A DNA stretch of 64,000 bases, taken from Tenrec ecaudatus (taxonomy: Eukaryota; Chordata; Mammalia; Afrosoricida; Tenrecidae). The DNA lies in contig NC_134539.1 of NCBI RefSeq assembly GCF_050624435.1, positions 147,289,525-147,353,524 on the forward strand, in the 5' to 3' direction. A model generated the notes under the pieces. The model was not told where the DNA came from. It searched no databases and saw only the letters and a list, made by a program, of their open reading frames with translations. How positions within the stretch are numbered: the first letter of the stretch is position 1; the number at the start of each line of letters is the position of its first letter. Shown piece by piece: positions 9,581 through 20,597 of this stretch. The position numbers were made by a program, and so were the translations under genes.

Positions 9581-12159
9581 TTCCCATAATCTATTCTCTA
9601 CATATAGCCAGAGTGGTGTTTGAAAAATAAAATTTCCTTGAAAATTATAATCTATGTAGAAGCTAGTGCATATATTGTAACTATCCAGCTCGATAGGAAA
9701 GTTTTAAATGATTGCAGACTCCCAACACACACATCAGTAAGTAGAAAGTTACCAGCGCCTCAGAAGCCTTGGCATGCACCCAACCTCACTCCTTCCCCAT
9801 AAGAAACCACTGGTTAGAGTTACAGACCTACAGGTGAGATTAGTCAGTTTCTGCGTGCAATATTAGCAAAATCCTGTGGAGTACATTATCTTGCATCTGC
9901 TCATGCTCAACTTTGTCTTGCTAAGCTACCCAGGCTGTTGAATCTGAGACGCCTAGTTGTTATTACTCCCTCTTGCTATGCTCATATTGATAAATGTGCT
10001 TTAATTAACTCACTTCTTTATTGTAAAAAGACATTTCAAGATTTCCTGCTTTGAAATTTGTGTGTGTGTGTGGGGGGGGTTTTAATGGCGACAGCAGTCT
10101 TGTATGCCTTTTAGTAGACAGAGAATGCATTGCAGGGTATACAATTGGAAACAGACACATTTGATAATAAATTAGTCACAGCTTTAGTGCTTGCCAACGG
10201 TGTCCCAAAGTGGGGACAATTGCATTGGGTAACAAGGAGGACGTTTCACAGCTTTGTCAACATTTAGAAGAAACTAAAATAAAATGCAACAAGTCAATGG
10301 AAAGGTCGGAATGCGAAGAAAATGGAATAACTTCCAGATCGGGTCAGACACCAAATTCAGCTCTACGTAGTTCACAAAATACACACCTAATCTACGATAG
10401 ACATTTTTGAGAGTAGATTGCATTAGCTGGACAAATACCAGATAAAGCCCAACTCAAGGCCAAAGCTATTCATCAAAGGGGAGAAAAAGAATACACTGAA
10501 CAGTTGTATCATCCAAGAAGACAAGTGCAAGACTCGTGTCCTGTTTACAAAGCAAGCAACAGCAAAACCGCATCGCACCCCCATCCTTAAAGACATCAGC
10601 AGACTTAAATCGCCTGTTTCCGAACTGAGAAAAAATGAGCCAGCATGCCAAGACTTAAGTAAGACACCGAACAACTGGGACTTGAGTCGTTACATAGAAA
10701 GAAGACATCTGTGTGAGGACAAGAGAGTAGAGCCAGGTATTAAGAATCAAGGAGGAAACTGCTGCGTGTGATAAAAAGAAAGAAAAAAAATTCTAGCATG
10801 ACCAAAAGCAACACAAAATTCAGTCCTTGCACCTTCGACAGGTCATTCGGATGGGGGAAAGAGAGGTGACAAAATACTGTTGACTATCGCTAAAAGGGTA
10901 TTTGAGAGCTTGAATTGATGGTCTAGGGGAAAACAACAACAATTAGGAACCTTGAGAGAAAATTGCCTTACCGGAAGAGTTGGGGTGTTGCTGGCTTTGA
11001 ACTGAACTGGGGAGTAGTCCAATGTCCAACAGTGTGCCTGTCCCTGGGCTCTCCCTGGGCACCATGAAAATTGATGCACAACATCTGTTGTGATTCACAA
11101 AAGAAAGCAACAAGCCACCACCCAGAGCCCAAGCTGAGCACACTGCCTCTTGTCCACCTTCCCAGGATTCACAGATGTTAACAGAAATCAGTGCTCGACT
11201 TCAAACTCTCAGGGGAAAACCCAGCAGATGCCAGCTCCAAAGGAAGATGTGTTCAAAGGAAATCATCACTAGCTTTTAGGCAACTAGAAGGGCTGAGCAG
11301 AGCGGTGCCGGTGCAGTGCATCCCAAATAAGAAAGGTGACGTGCCACCCTGTGAACGTGCACCATGGTGTCATGAGCAACAGCTGCAGCAACTGCACTGA
11401 CAACTAGTGAGAGGCATTAACACAGAATCCAAAAACACAGAAGAAGAACAAATAATTTTTTTCTGAAGAACTTTCTTCCATCAAATATTTTCAAAGCATG
11501 AATCCAAAAACCAATGACTCAGCGACACAATTTAAAAACAACAACAACATCTTGAATGAGAAAAATGAGCTACAAAGACCAATATAATTAAAAAGCAAAT
11601 AGTGAATTCTGTAGACGGCTGAAAATTTAATTACAGAGGTACGGACGGTAATATGAAGGATTAAGAAAATCCCCCTGAACCGGCGAAACAAACAAGGACG
11701 TTGCTATAAAGGACAAAATCAATCCAGCATAAGAATAATTAATGCAGCCAATCCAATTACTTCTTTAATTTGTTGTGTAATGAGAACAATTCTCTGACAG
11801 TAAAACTGTTGAATTCTTGTACACAAAGAAACACCACGTGATTATAAAACAAATAGTTGGTGTGTCTGCCTCTAAAAGGATGTTCCTGATTGATTGCATA
11901 ATTTTAAAAGGCAGAGTGACGTGTGATAATCATGTTTTTAAAAGCTCCTATGCCAGACTTAAGTGTAATGAGATGCCCAGCTGGTATGTATGAACTTTGA
12001 GTTTGAGAAACAGTAGTTTATTTTAGAAAACCTTTATGATCCAATAAAGTTGAACTGCACAGAGGAAACAATATTGGGAGTTGAAGTGGAAATTACAATA
12101 AGAGCCATACAATTCATAATGATACACTTTTAGTGATGCTTTGCTGTGCTTTTAAATTT
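9581..12159. other. Long intronic stretch without recognised features
   Basis: About 2.6 kb with a short (GT)n/G run at 10060-10080. Open frames of 60-83 codons on both strands have no recognisable motif. No ABCA exon was found, although one or more family exons should fall between 8662 and 15300. Confidence 0.4.
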
Positions 12160-12285
12160 TAGTATGATTTCCAGAAATCATACATATCAGGGTCATGCTC
12201 ATCCAATTGGCTTATGAAGGGCAGAGGCAAATGCAATCTGGTTTTATCTCTCTAGAGAACCCTGTCTAATACACCCACGGCAGTA
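12160..12285 (-). repeat. TCTCTAGAGAA-family repeat end, antisense
   Basis: Read on the minus strand, it starts GGGTGTATTAGACAGGGTTC and then TCTCTAGAGA, matching the start of the repeats at 4.1 and 44.2 kb. Only a short 5' piece is recognisable. Confidence 0.5.
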
Positions 12286-12713
12286 GGAATTTCGAGTTTC
12301 TATGATAAACTTCATTCCAAGGAGCAAGTAGCTTTAGTAGGAGGATGGAGAGATGCCTGCCCTCAACTTATGTCGGGAATGTGTTAGTAGCAAAATACGT
12401 CCACTTACTTACTGCTCTGTATAAAACAATTTCACCCACTCACTACAGATTAGTTGATAAGTAAGCACAAGAAAGCCTGTGTTGAGTTGACTTCCTGGGG
12501 ACTGTAAATTTTAAAATAACTTTTGATTCTGTAGGACGGTGCTATAGGATTGGTAAAGGGACAGACACTAGCTATGCCTAGAAGTAGAATATTTGATGAT
12601 GTTAGAACAAATGTGAAATTGTTTTATGCAGAGTAATAAGTGAGCAAAAGTCTGCCCAGATTTACCTTGCTCACTGGGTAACCTGACACTGCATGTTAGG
12701 TTTAAGGTGCCTA
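12286..12713. other. Intronic DNA, no feature recognised
   Basis: AT-rich, with no exon-like or repeat-end signature that I can support. Confidence 0.4.
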
Positions 12714-12880
12714 CTAGGGTCCCTGATGGTGTGTGGCTACTTGTTGAGCTGCATTCCCCATCATGGTCGGCAGTTCAAAACCACCAGCAGCTCACTGTGA
12801 GAATAACTGGGCTTTCTACTCCCGTAAGTGCTTACAATCTCCAAAACCGACAGGGGGAGCCATGAGTCAGCCTGGGGAAA
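12714..12880 (+). mobile_element. AfroSINE-type SINE, sense, 3' end lost
   Basis: The tRNA-like head (GTCCCTGATGGTGTGTGGCT) and the body block GGCTTTCTACTCCCGTAAGT are clear, then the sequence breaks off after CCATGAGTCAGCC. Confidence 0.75.
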
Positions 12881-12994
12881 TGTCAATTAAACATCGGAAC
12901 AAATGAATCTGGGCATCATTGTATGGGTGTGTGTGTGGAGATTTGGACGGAAGCTAAATATTTGAGAAACATCTAAGATGCATTTATAGTAGAC

Positions 12995-13080
12995 AGAGCT
13001 TCAGAAACCCTCATGGGCAGCTGTACTCTGTCCTATAAGATCGCTATGAATTGGAATGACTCAAGGGAGGCAGGCTATTT
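12995..13080 (+). mobile_element. AfroSINE-type SINE 3' fragment, sense
   Basis: CTGTACTCTGTCCTATAAGA followed by CGCTATGAATTGGAATGACT is the family's 3' region. It may be the missing end of the SINE at 12714, separated by about 115 bases, or an independent copy. Confidence 0.6.
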
Positions 13081-13255
13081 GTTTATTCTTTTTGGAGTAG
13101 ATAGGTTTCCAAACCATGAGATTGAATGATAAAACCTCCATTTTGTAACTAAGTCAAGTATCTGTGGAAATGAAGAACGCCAAGGGCTTGACCTTGAGTT
13201 TCTGGATGGGGAAGTTGGGAAGAGGAAGAACCATGAAAATAGTGTGAAAAAATAA

Positions 13256-13256
<1 letters not shown>

Positions 13257-13295
<39 letters not shown>
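13257..13295 (+). repeat. (GT)n microsatellite
   Basis: About 18 GT units in an uninterrupted run. Confidence 0.97.
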
Positions 13296-13296
<1 letters not shown>

Positions 13297-14554
13297 CGGG
13301 GTGGCAGAGGTAATGCCAGCCACAGAGGAGGGATCCATGGGGAATTATTGTAGTCCAGAATCTCTTCTCAGAAACACTCCTTCAGCATTGGAAGTATCAG
13401 TCTATGTTTTACATCTGGAAAAAAACAATGAAGACTTCACAGGGGAGAGAGCCATGAGGAGCTAAGGGGAGGGCTACAAAGATGACATTTGAGAAAGGGC
13501 CGTAGGTTTGGCTGTGTAGAGGTCACGGGTGATTCTGACACGATGGGTGATTTCAGTGACGAGGGGCATATGAAATGAAAGTCCAAAAAATATGAATAGA
13601 GTAGAGGACGAAGCAAGAAAGAAGCAAGAAACGGTGGAGCTCTTCTCAGAAAGGGTTGCAGAGAGATAAAAGATGGAAGAAGAGACTGAGGTTTTTGTTT
13701 GTTTTAAGAAAGGAGCTACCATGCTGATATATGAGAAATTTGTAGCAGAAAAGAGAGATAGTAGCTACCTAACAAGCCAATTTCCTGAGTAGCTGAAATA
13801 GTATGTCCTTTAGCCTATCAGTGGGGGCGCTGACTTCCCCATCAGCACAGGCAGTCCTTTGTTTCACAAGAGCATGACCACAGAGCAATACAGAACCCGG
13901 GGGGGGGGGGGCTGCGGGGGGGTTAGTGGCTCTGCTGATAGGGTTCTCCTATGAACGATTCTAATTCCTTAGGACAATCAGAGATTGAGTCAGAGGTGAG
14001 GATCAAGAGGGAAATAATAACGGAGAGTGATGTGGATGCAGAGGGTTGTGGTTTGTAGACTGGGGGAAAGTTAGAGCTTTCAAGTGACATCCACGGAGCT
14101 GGACCAACATAGCTCTCACTCTAGTCTGCTTCTTAGATGCCGTTCTGAGCAGGTGGAAAGTTGGGTTGAACCAGAGTTGGAGTTCTGCCAAGCCAATGTA
14201 ATAAATAAGAGGTGGAGGGAGTGGAGGTTTGGTGTAAGGAAGAAGGGCCCATGGAGTCAGAACGAGAGAATGAAAGAGTAAAGGACGCGAGGAGATGTGT
14301 GGACAGTGACAAAGCGGTGAGGCTGCTAGACTAAAGATGCACCAACGCCATATTATGGAATGGGGACACTGGGGGGAGTGAGTGGAAAATAAAATGTGAG
14401 GGCAGACAGGGCCATTTGAAATTGATTTTGGACATGGTACAGTGAATGGAAGTGGCTGTCTAAGGCACATAAGAGAGCAAGACCAATTTAGAAGATGTCA
14501 AGGTCCTGGAAAATGAACCAATGTGTAAAAAGCATTAGGGGTGGGTGGTTATGA
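13296..14554. other. Purine-rich intronic DNA with a G tract
   Basis: A stretch rich in GA-type sequence, with a G13 run then CTGCGGGGGGG at 13899-13921. A minus-strand frame of 155 codons at 14003-14470 is rich in proline, histidine and leucine because the + strand is purine-rich. It has no recognised motif and I do not call it coding. Confidence 0.45.
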
Positions 14555-14700
14555 TGATGCCATTGTTATAGATGCCATCAAATAGGTCCCCATTTATAGT
14601 GATCCCATGAACACCCCAACTCTACACCACCTTTATAATTGTTGCTATGGTTGGAAATTACATAGACATGGTGGCAAGGCTACTGAATGGACACCGATTT
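14555..14700 (-). mobile_element. RTE/AfroSINE-related fragment, antisense
   Basis: ATGCCATCAAATAGGTCCCC, then GTGATCCCATGAACACCCCA and ATTGTTGCTATGGTTGG, follow the antisense RTE 3' region seen at 2.1 and 62.8 kb. Confidence 0.55.
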
Positions 14701-15300
14701 AACTTGAGGGGTGGAACTGAACCACAGATGAAGGTTCACCGAAACACCTTTTCTCCATATTTTACAGATTTCTCCTGACTCTATGGATTATTTAGGACCC
14801 TCGGAATCTCAAATTGGTACTTTTGGCATTGCTGATTGTAAGAAATCATTTAAATTTAATGCTTTCAATGAGTGGGGCACAATATTTGTGGGCTTTGAGT
14901 TTCTGAGACTTGCATGAGATTTAAAAGTTTGGGGCCTTTTGATCAACTGAAATAATGTGTTGCATGTGTACACACCCGCACATGCACACACACATACACA
15001 AAGGGTTTTAAAATCTAGACCATTGCTATAATGATTATTTTCGTGACAAATGTGAAGCCCCAAGCACAATGGACTGAGTAGTATCAGTATCAATGCACTA
15101 GTATTATATTTCTATTGTGATTTCCCTAAATAGCCATGAGAACTCTGAGAACTGCATTAAATATTAAATATTCAATAGTTGCTTTGAAACTTGTGAAAAA
15201 TTTAGCAAATCGATATGAATAAGCTCCCCCAATCAATGCCAAAGCTGATGTAATTGTTTGTATGCTGGTGCTAATGTTAATTGCCTTCCTTCCCCTCTAG
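14701..15300. other. Intronic DNA upstream of ABCA linker exon
   Basis: It includes short CA-rich runs near 14980. The final 15 bases form the pyrimidine tract and AG acceptor for the exon at 15301. Confidence 0.45.
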
Positions 15301-15392
15301 CCTTATCTCCATTTTCCAATTTTCCTTTATGTTCTGTGGAGTCTGGAGATGACTTTTAGGAAGAAATCAATAAGGAAGAATCCCGTGTTCAG
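15301..15392 (+). pseudogene. ABCA8/9-like: ABCA copy 1 exon: last membrane helix and basic linker
   Basis: Acceptor TCCCCTCTAG is followed by an open exon: PYLHFPIFLYVLWSLEMTF, then RKKSIRKNPVF and the first two bases of an arginine codon, with donor GT. Relatives read PYLHFLIFLFxLRCLEM...RKDPVFR, so alignment is gap-free. It closes the second membrane domain and starts the cytoplasmic linker to the second ATPase domain. There is no lesion in this exon, and its end phase (2) fits the exon at 18285. Confidence 0.93.
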
Positions 15393-15994
15393 GTTGAGAA
15401 AATCCAAATATAATTTTATGTGTTATTTCAATATGCATTGTTGAAAGATATTTTGGTCTGCCTAAATGAATTAAGTAAAAGGTGCTGCATCTGGATGGGT
15501 TTAGGGACTTGTGGAAATCAAATCATTATAATTCATGGCATTTTCTTGTCATGAGCATAGTGAGAGAAAGAAAATAGCACACAAGATAGGCTGAAAAATT
15601 AAGCCTGACCATGTTTTCACTGGCACGGTAGGAGGAAATTAGATGCAAGCTATCAAATTTTGGAAATATTTGGGTAGTAAAGGAAGGAAGAGTAGTCTGA
15701 GCAATCATTGACAAAGGTTGAAATGTACCTGTCCATCTCAGAATGCCACTGGAAAGAACTGGAAGGCTTGTATTGGTTAATGAAAAAATGGAAGCTACAT
15801 TTCATGGTCTTGAAATAGGGAGGCTTAAGGAAGGTTTGGCACATTTGATACTGCGGAACTTAGAATCAAGGCATCTTGAGAACCTTTCCCACTTCATAAA
15901 ATATGAATCAAGCCCAATCTATTATAGATGGTAGAGCATGATAGTGGCAATTGACAACTTGGTTTTAGGAAATCAATGGACAACACTACTTTTA
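15393..15994. other. Intronic DNA, no feature recognised
   Basis: Two overlapping short frames on opposite strands near 15650-15930 have no motif. No repeat family recognised. Confidence 0.4.
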
Positions 15995-16058
15995 TGGAAG
16001 GAAGGAAGGAAGGAAGGAAGGAAGGAAGGAAGGAAGGAAGGAAGGAAGGAAGGAAGGA
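15995..16058 (+). repeat. (GGAA)n microsatellite
   Basis: About 15 perfect GGAA units, all purine on the + strand. Confidence 0.97.
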
Positions 16059-16129
16059 GAGAGACAAGAACCAGCCGTAATAAGTGGTGGGAATGATGAA
16101 AGTAAACTAAATGACTACCAGGGAGACCA

Positions 16130-16385
16130 GTAAAGAAATAGTAATTCTGATGGGGAGGACCCAGGTTCCATTCCAATCTAACGCAACTCAGGTGCAGCCA
16201 TCACTTGTCTTGCATGTTGCTGGGATGCAGAACAAGTTGAGTGACACTTTCAGACTAAGACAGACCTGGCAGTCTATTTCCAAACATCAGCCAACGACAG
16301 TCCTGCGAATGGTCATGATCTGCTCTTTCTGTTCACGGGGTCACTATGTGTCAGGAAGGGACTCATAGCAGCTAAAAACGGCAAG
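16130..16385 (+). mobile_element. AfroSINE-type SINE (longer variant), sense
   Basis: It shows GGTTCCATTCCAATCTAACG, then GGTGCAGCCATCACTTGTCT, TTCAGACTAAGACAGACC, CTGGCAGTCTATTTCCAAAC and the end block GTCACTATGTGTCAGGAAGG. This longer body differs from the simple AfroSINEs and resembles the copy at 19.2 kb. Confidence 0.65.
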
Positions 16386-16584
16386 ATGGCGATTATATGT
16401 CCTGGGATTTCTGGCACACACTTCTGAATTCAAGTTTTAAGCCATTGTCTTCGCAAAGTCTTCAGAATGGCAAAACTCCATGTCAAACTCACATTTCCTA
16501 GATGTCTTTGCTCATGCATCTCCGTCTCCAAATTCCTTTGTCAGATGGTACTCAATATTCCCTTAGTGGAATAAGGAAGTCACT

Positions 16585-16910
16585 TGGTGGCGGTGCCATC
16601 AACTAAATTCCAATTCATATTGACTCTTTAGACAACACAGTGAAACCGTCCTTGCTCCGCTGCCATCCCCACACTTGCTGTGTTCGAGCCTGTTGTTGCA
16701 ACCACTGGGTCAATCCATTTGATTAGGGGGGTTCCTCCTTTCGAGTCATGCCTCATCAGCAAAGGAAGGTCCCCCAAACTTTTCACCAACCACACCAGGA
16801 AGGCTGACCCTGCTGTGAGGCAGACACTCTTTCCCATTTGCATTTTGAGCGCCTTTCAGTCTGAGGGGCTCACCTTCTGGTGCTTATAATCTGACCACAT
16901 TCTGCTGAGG
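16585..16910 (-). mobile_element. RTE-clade LINE 3' fragment, antisense
   Basis: TGCCATCAACTAAATTCCAA, CCTGTTGTTGCAACCACTGG, GTCAATCCATTTGATTAGGG and CAAAGGAAGGTCCCCCAAAC follow the antisense RTE 3' region with indels. Confidence 0.6.
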
Positions 16911-17299
16911 TGCACACAGTCTGCAGTGGCTGCAGTCTCAGAAGTGAAGAGACAATTTGTTGTTCCTTCCTGGTCTAGTCTTAGCGTGCTTGAAACCTAT
17001 TCACCATGGGTGTCACTGCTGGTATTGGAAATCCAGGAGCCTCGATGCCAGCACCAGTAGCATGCAAGCCACCACAACACTACAAACTGACGGGCAAGCT
17101 GGGCCACATTGAACGAGGAGCATTCCATTTAGGCAAGAAGCAAAGGTGACATAAGAATTGTATTCATTGGTGGGGGGGGGGCATAAAACAAGAACTAAGT
17201 TGTTTGAAAGACGGAGTGCACTGGAAGACAGGATTGACAGTACCCAGAAATGCATTATGGGTGCTACTAGGCTTTCCAAGCTGAAACCTTTTATTTTCT
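16911..17299. other. Intronic DNA, no clear feature
   Basis: It includes a G10 run at about 17171-17180. A short stretch near 17205-17255 may be another RTE scrap, but I cannot support it firmly. Confidence 0.35.
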
Positions 17300-18270
17300 T
17301 TAAAAAAAAATTTTTTTTTAAACAATTTATTAGGGGCTCATATAACTCTTATCACAGTCCATACATATACATACATCAATTGTATAAAGCACATCTGTAC
17401 ATTCTTTGCCCTAATCATTTTTTTCTCCTCTTTTCTTTTTTTACATTTTATTAGGGACTCATACAACTCTTATCACAATCCATACATATACATACATCAA
17501 TTGTATAAAGCACATCCATACATTCCCTGCCCCAATCATTCTCAAAGCACTTGCTCTCCACTTAAGCCCTTTGCATTAGGTCCTCCTTTTTTTTTCCCTC
17601 CCTCCCCACTCCCCCCTCCCTCATGTGCCCTTGGTAATTTATACATCGTTATTTTGTCATATCTTGCCCTATCCGGAGTCTCCCTTTCCCCCCTTCTCAG
17701 CTGTCCTCCCCCAGGGAGGAGGTCACATGTGGATCCTTGTAATCGGTTCCCCCTTTCCAACCCACTCACCCTTCACTCTCCCAGCATCGCCCCTCACACC
17801 CTTGGTCCTGAAGGTATCATCCACCCTGGATTCCCTGTGCCTCCAGCCCCCATATGCACCAGTGTGCAACCTCTGCCCTATTCAGTCCTGCAAGGTAGAA
17901 TTTGGATCATGGTAGTTGGGAGGAAGCATCCAGGATCTGGGGGAAAGCTGTGTTCTTCATCGGTACTACCTCGCACCCTAATTAACCCATCTCCTCTCCT
18001 AAACCCCTCTATGAGGGGATCTCCATTGGCCGACACTTGGGCCTTGGGTCTCCACTCTGCACTTCCCCCTTCATTCAATATGGTATATGTATACATATAT
18101 ATACACACACATATATCTTTTTTTTTTTGCATGATGCCTTATACTTGGTCCCTTTGGCACCTCGTGATCACACAGGCTGGTGTGCTTCTTCCATGTGGGC
18201 TTTTTTGCTTCTGAGCTAGATGGCTGCTTGTTCACCTTCAAGCCTTTAAGACCCCAGACACTATCTCTAC
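17300..18270 (-). mobile_element. L1 LINE 3' UTR, antisense, double-tail subfamily
   Basis: It starts with the complement of an A-rich tail, then two near-identical 110-bp modules (17325-17420 and 17440-17545), each beginning with a complemented AATAAA-type end. The long UTR with the GGTCACATGTGGATCCTTGT block follows, up to ACCCCAGACACTATCTCTAC. It inserted immediately 5' of the ABCA exon at 18285, within its polypyrimidine tract. The 237-codon frame at 17501-18214 is UTR by-product shared by other copies. Confidence 0.85.
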
Positions 18271-18284
18271 TATTTTGTCTTTAG

Positions 18285-18405
18285 AATTTCTCTAAGAAGA
18301 AGTGAATATTTCCCAAAGCCCGAGGAACCACAAGGAGAGGATGAAGCTGTTCAGCTGGAAAGAGTGAAGACAGCAAGAGCCGTGTCTGCCCCAGACCTTG
18401 AAGAG
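18285..18405 (+). pseudogene. ABCA8/9-like: ABCA copy 1 exon: acidic linker before NBD2
   Basis: After TTTTGTCTTTAG the exon reads ISLRRSEYFPKPEEPQGEDE, then AVQLERVKTARAVSAPDLEE, and meets a GT donor. The family has ISPRS...NPEEPEEEDEDVQAERVQxANAL here, so the acidic PEEP segment and the QLERV block are diagnostic. The exon is open, 121 bases, and in the phase expected from 15301-15392. An L1 inserted less than 20 bases upstream; the AG acceptor is retained. Confidence 0.93.
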
Positions 18406-18784
18406 GTTGAATTTATATACTCTTCATCAAAGAATGCTCTCAATCAAAACAGACATTACAATATGAACTTTTATACAACTCTGTAATGTGAACTTTTGCA
18501 AAGCATTGAAGGTTCGCTTTACTTGACTTTAGTAGATATAAAACACTCAAAGTGTTAAGTAAGCAAAGGACACATGCACAATTAATTCAATTTTGAGCCC
18601 TGGATTTGGTAAGTACCATTAAATAGTACAAAACCTACCTCAACGTATGTGAGATTTTGAATATGAGAAAGTTTACTTGAAGAAATTCCGAGTACAAGGC
18701 TAGTTTAAGGTGCATGCATGCACGATCATGTGTGTGCAGAGGCATTTGTTTGGATGACTGCAGGTATTTTTATAATGCCTTCCA
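18406..18784. other. Intronic DNA, no feature recognised
   Basis: AT-rich with a GCATGCATGCACG palindromic patch near 18710. Nothing else noted. Confidence 0.4.
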
Positions 18785-19000
18785 TATTTGTTGTTGAGAA
18801 TATACACTGCAGGACTTGTACCAAGTCAACAACTATACAAATATAATTCATTATCAATAATTACATTCGAGTTATGCAACCATTTTCATCCTCTGTTTCT
18901 GAATTGTTCCTCCCCCACTGACATAGACTCACTGCCCCTAAATTTTCCATCTAATCTTTCCAGCTGTTGTTGCCAATTTGATCCATGTCTGGGATAGTTC
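18785..19000 (-). mobile_element. Old L1 LINE 3' fragment, antisense
   Basis: TTGTTGTTGAGAATATACAC, TGCAACCATTTTCATCCTCT and the downstream TTTTCCATCTAATC blocks follow the complemented 3' region of ancient mammalian L1. The same blocks occur at 30.4 kb and 32.9 kb. Confidence 0.5.
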
Positions 19001-19199
19001 TCGAAGGAGCACAATGCTCAGGGTAGACATTCTTTGCTAGTTACGTTAAATGATCATTTGATTTTATCTGCGTGCCCTCAGAGACCTATTATTTAGTTAA
19101 GCTTTCCACCTCTCCTCTCTGAAAAACAGTGCTGGTTTATTTACATCATATGATTCAGCGCAGATGCTCTCTTCCTGCAGGCACGGCTATCGAGTAGGG

Positions 19200-19430
19200 C
19201 AGCGTGCTTAAAAATGGAAGCCCTTGGGTTGCATCAATAGTTAATACAGATGGCTGCTGACCAAAAGGTTGGCAGTTCCACTCCACCCTGGAGTTGCCTG
19301 GGAAGGAAAACTTAGCAATCTACTTTCCCCCAAATCAACCACGAAGTATGGAGGAGCATCGCTCTACTCTGGCACACAGAAGGTCACCATCAGTCGGAGT
19401 CAAGTCAACGCCAACAGATGTGGGGGAGGG
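19200..19430 (+). mobile_element. AfroSINE-type SINE (longer variant), sense
   Basis: It contains GCTGACCAAAAGGTTGGCAG, TAGCAATCTACTTTCCCCCA, GCTCTACTCTGGCACACAGA and AGGTCACCATCAGTCGGAGT, then CAAGTCAACG. It is similar to the copy at 16.1 kb. Confidence 0.65.
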
Positions 19431-19534
19431 CTGGCTTGGCTCACAGTTTTGCGTATGGAGAGGATCAGTCAAGGGTGGAGCACTCTGAAGGCAAGATGGG
19501 AACAAAGCCCATCCCTGTTTTCTTGTCTTCCCAG

Positions 19535-19654
19535 AAGCCGGTCGTCCTTGCCAGCAGTCTGCGGAAGGAATATGCCGGCACAATGGAAAGCCTCCTGACA
19601 GAGAGGAGGAAGAAAATCGTGATGATGATGACGTCGATTTGTGGAGCTGTCTGA
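19535..19654 (+). pseudogene. ABCA8/9-like: ABCA copy 1 exon: start of second ATPase domain
   Basis: Acceptor TTGTCTTCCCAG precedes KPVVLASSLRKEYAGTMESL and LTERRKKIV, matching the family's KPVIIASCLRKEYAG...FSKRKKKIA strand just before the Walker A exon. After this it degenerates (MMMTSICGAV for ATRNVSFCVKK) and reaches TGA at 19652-19654. No donor is visible. The Walker A (P-loop) exon expected next is not recognisable between here and 21.9 kb. Confidence 0.9.
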
Positions 19655-19769
19655 GACCCTGCTCCGCCCTCTTTCCACATCCTAGAGCCTCTGCTACTTC
19701 TGCGTCTTTGCATTTCACAATCCATCTCCATTTGACAGGGCTTTGCCAAGACAAACCTGTCCATTCTCT

Positions 19770-20229
19770 AGAAGGCGCTGCCACATTCAATATTATTTTG
19801 CAACCTCGTAATTCAGTGCATTAATTCTTCTCCAGTCTTATGCATCGTCTAGCTCTCACATGCATATGGGGTGACTGAAAGTACCGTGACTTGCATAAGC
19901 ATGCCTGAGTCTTCAAAGTAACATCTTTGCTTTTTAGAAATTTAAAGAGATCGTTTGCAGATTTGCCCAATGCAACATGTCATCGTATCGCTTGCTTGCT
20001 GCGTCTGTGGGTGTCGATTGTGGATTCAAGTAAAGTTAAATCCATGGCAACTTCAATATTTTCTCTGTATGGTGACGTGATGTATTGGTCCGATTGTGAG
20101 GATCCCTGTTTTCTTTATTGAGAAGTAATCTGCCCGAAGGCTAAAGCTTTAATGGTCATCGATATGTGCTTCAAGGCCTCTTCACTTTCAGCCAGCAAGG
20201 TTGTGCCATCCGCATATCCTAGGTTGCTG
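19770..20229 (-). mobile_element. RTE-clade LINE fragment, antisense (left part)
   Basis: AATTCTTCTCCAGTCTTATG, GAGTCTTCAAAGTAACATCT, TTTGCAGATTTGCCCAATGC and GATTGTGGATTCAAGTAAAG follow the antisense RTE sequence. The order then breaks at GCATATCCTAGGTTGCTG, where a foreign element interrupts it. Confidence 0.75.
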
Positions 20230-20597
20230 CCCTGATTCCCTCAAAATAAGACAGTGCCTTATATTAATTTTTGCTCCCAAAGATGAGCTAGGTTTTATTT
20301 TCAGGGGATACCTTATTTTTCCATGAAGAAGAATACAGTACACATTTATTGTTTATAGTTTTATTGTTTTATTAAAAGAGACCTCATATTTCCTGTCTGC
20401 TCTGGCTGCGCTGCAGCCAACAGTGAACTGCATGGCAGCGCCCGCCACTACGGTCCAGAGTCCAAGAGTTACGGTAGCTTCATGGGGCCTTATTTTCGGG
20501 GAGGCCTTATTTTCGGAGATGCCTAATATTTCAGTGAGAGGCAAAACTGTAAGTAGGTCTTAATTTCGGGGGGTGTCTTACTTTCGGGGAAACAGGG
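20230..20597. mobile_element. MITE-like element nested in RTE, TA target duplication
   Basis: The ends are inverted repeats: CCCTGATTCCCTCAAAATAA on the left and the complement of CCCTGTTTCCCCGAAAGTAA on the right. Inner copies of the TTATTTTCGGGG motif also occur. Comparing the flanks with uninterrupted RTE (GGTTGT-TAATGAGTC) leaves a 2-base TA-type duplication, which points to the Tc1/mariner superfamily rather than hAT. It has no transposase, so it is non-autonomous. I do not recognise the family with certainty. Confidence 0.65.

Noticed and set aside
14003-14470. 155-codon proline/histidine-rich minus-strand frame
   Set aside because: Follows from the purine-rich + strand; no motif, no splice signals and no family recognised.
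17501-18214. 237-codon open frame
   Set aside because: It lies wholly in antisense L1 3' UTR. Similar frames recur in other copies of the same L1 (28990, 48773), with frame breaks at different places.
19335-19790. 151-codon minus-strand frame overlapping the KEYAG exon
   Set aside because: It is antisense to a recognised ABCA exon and a SINE; shadow frame only.
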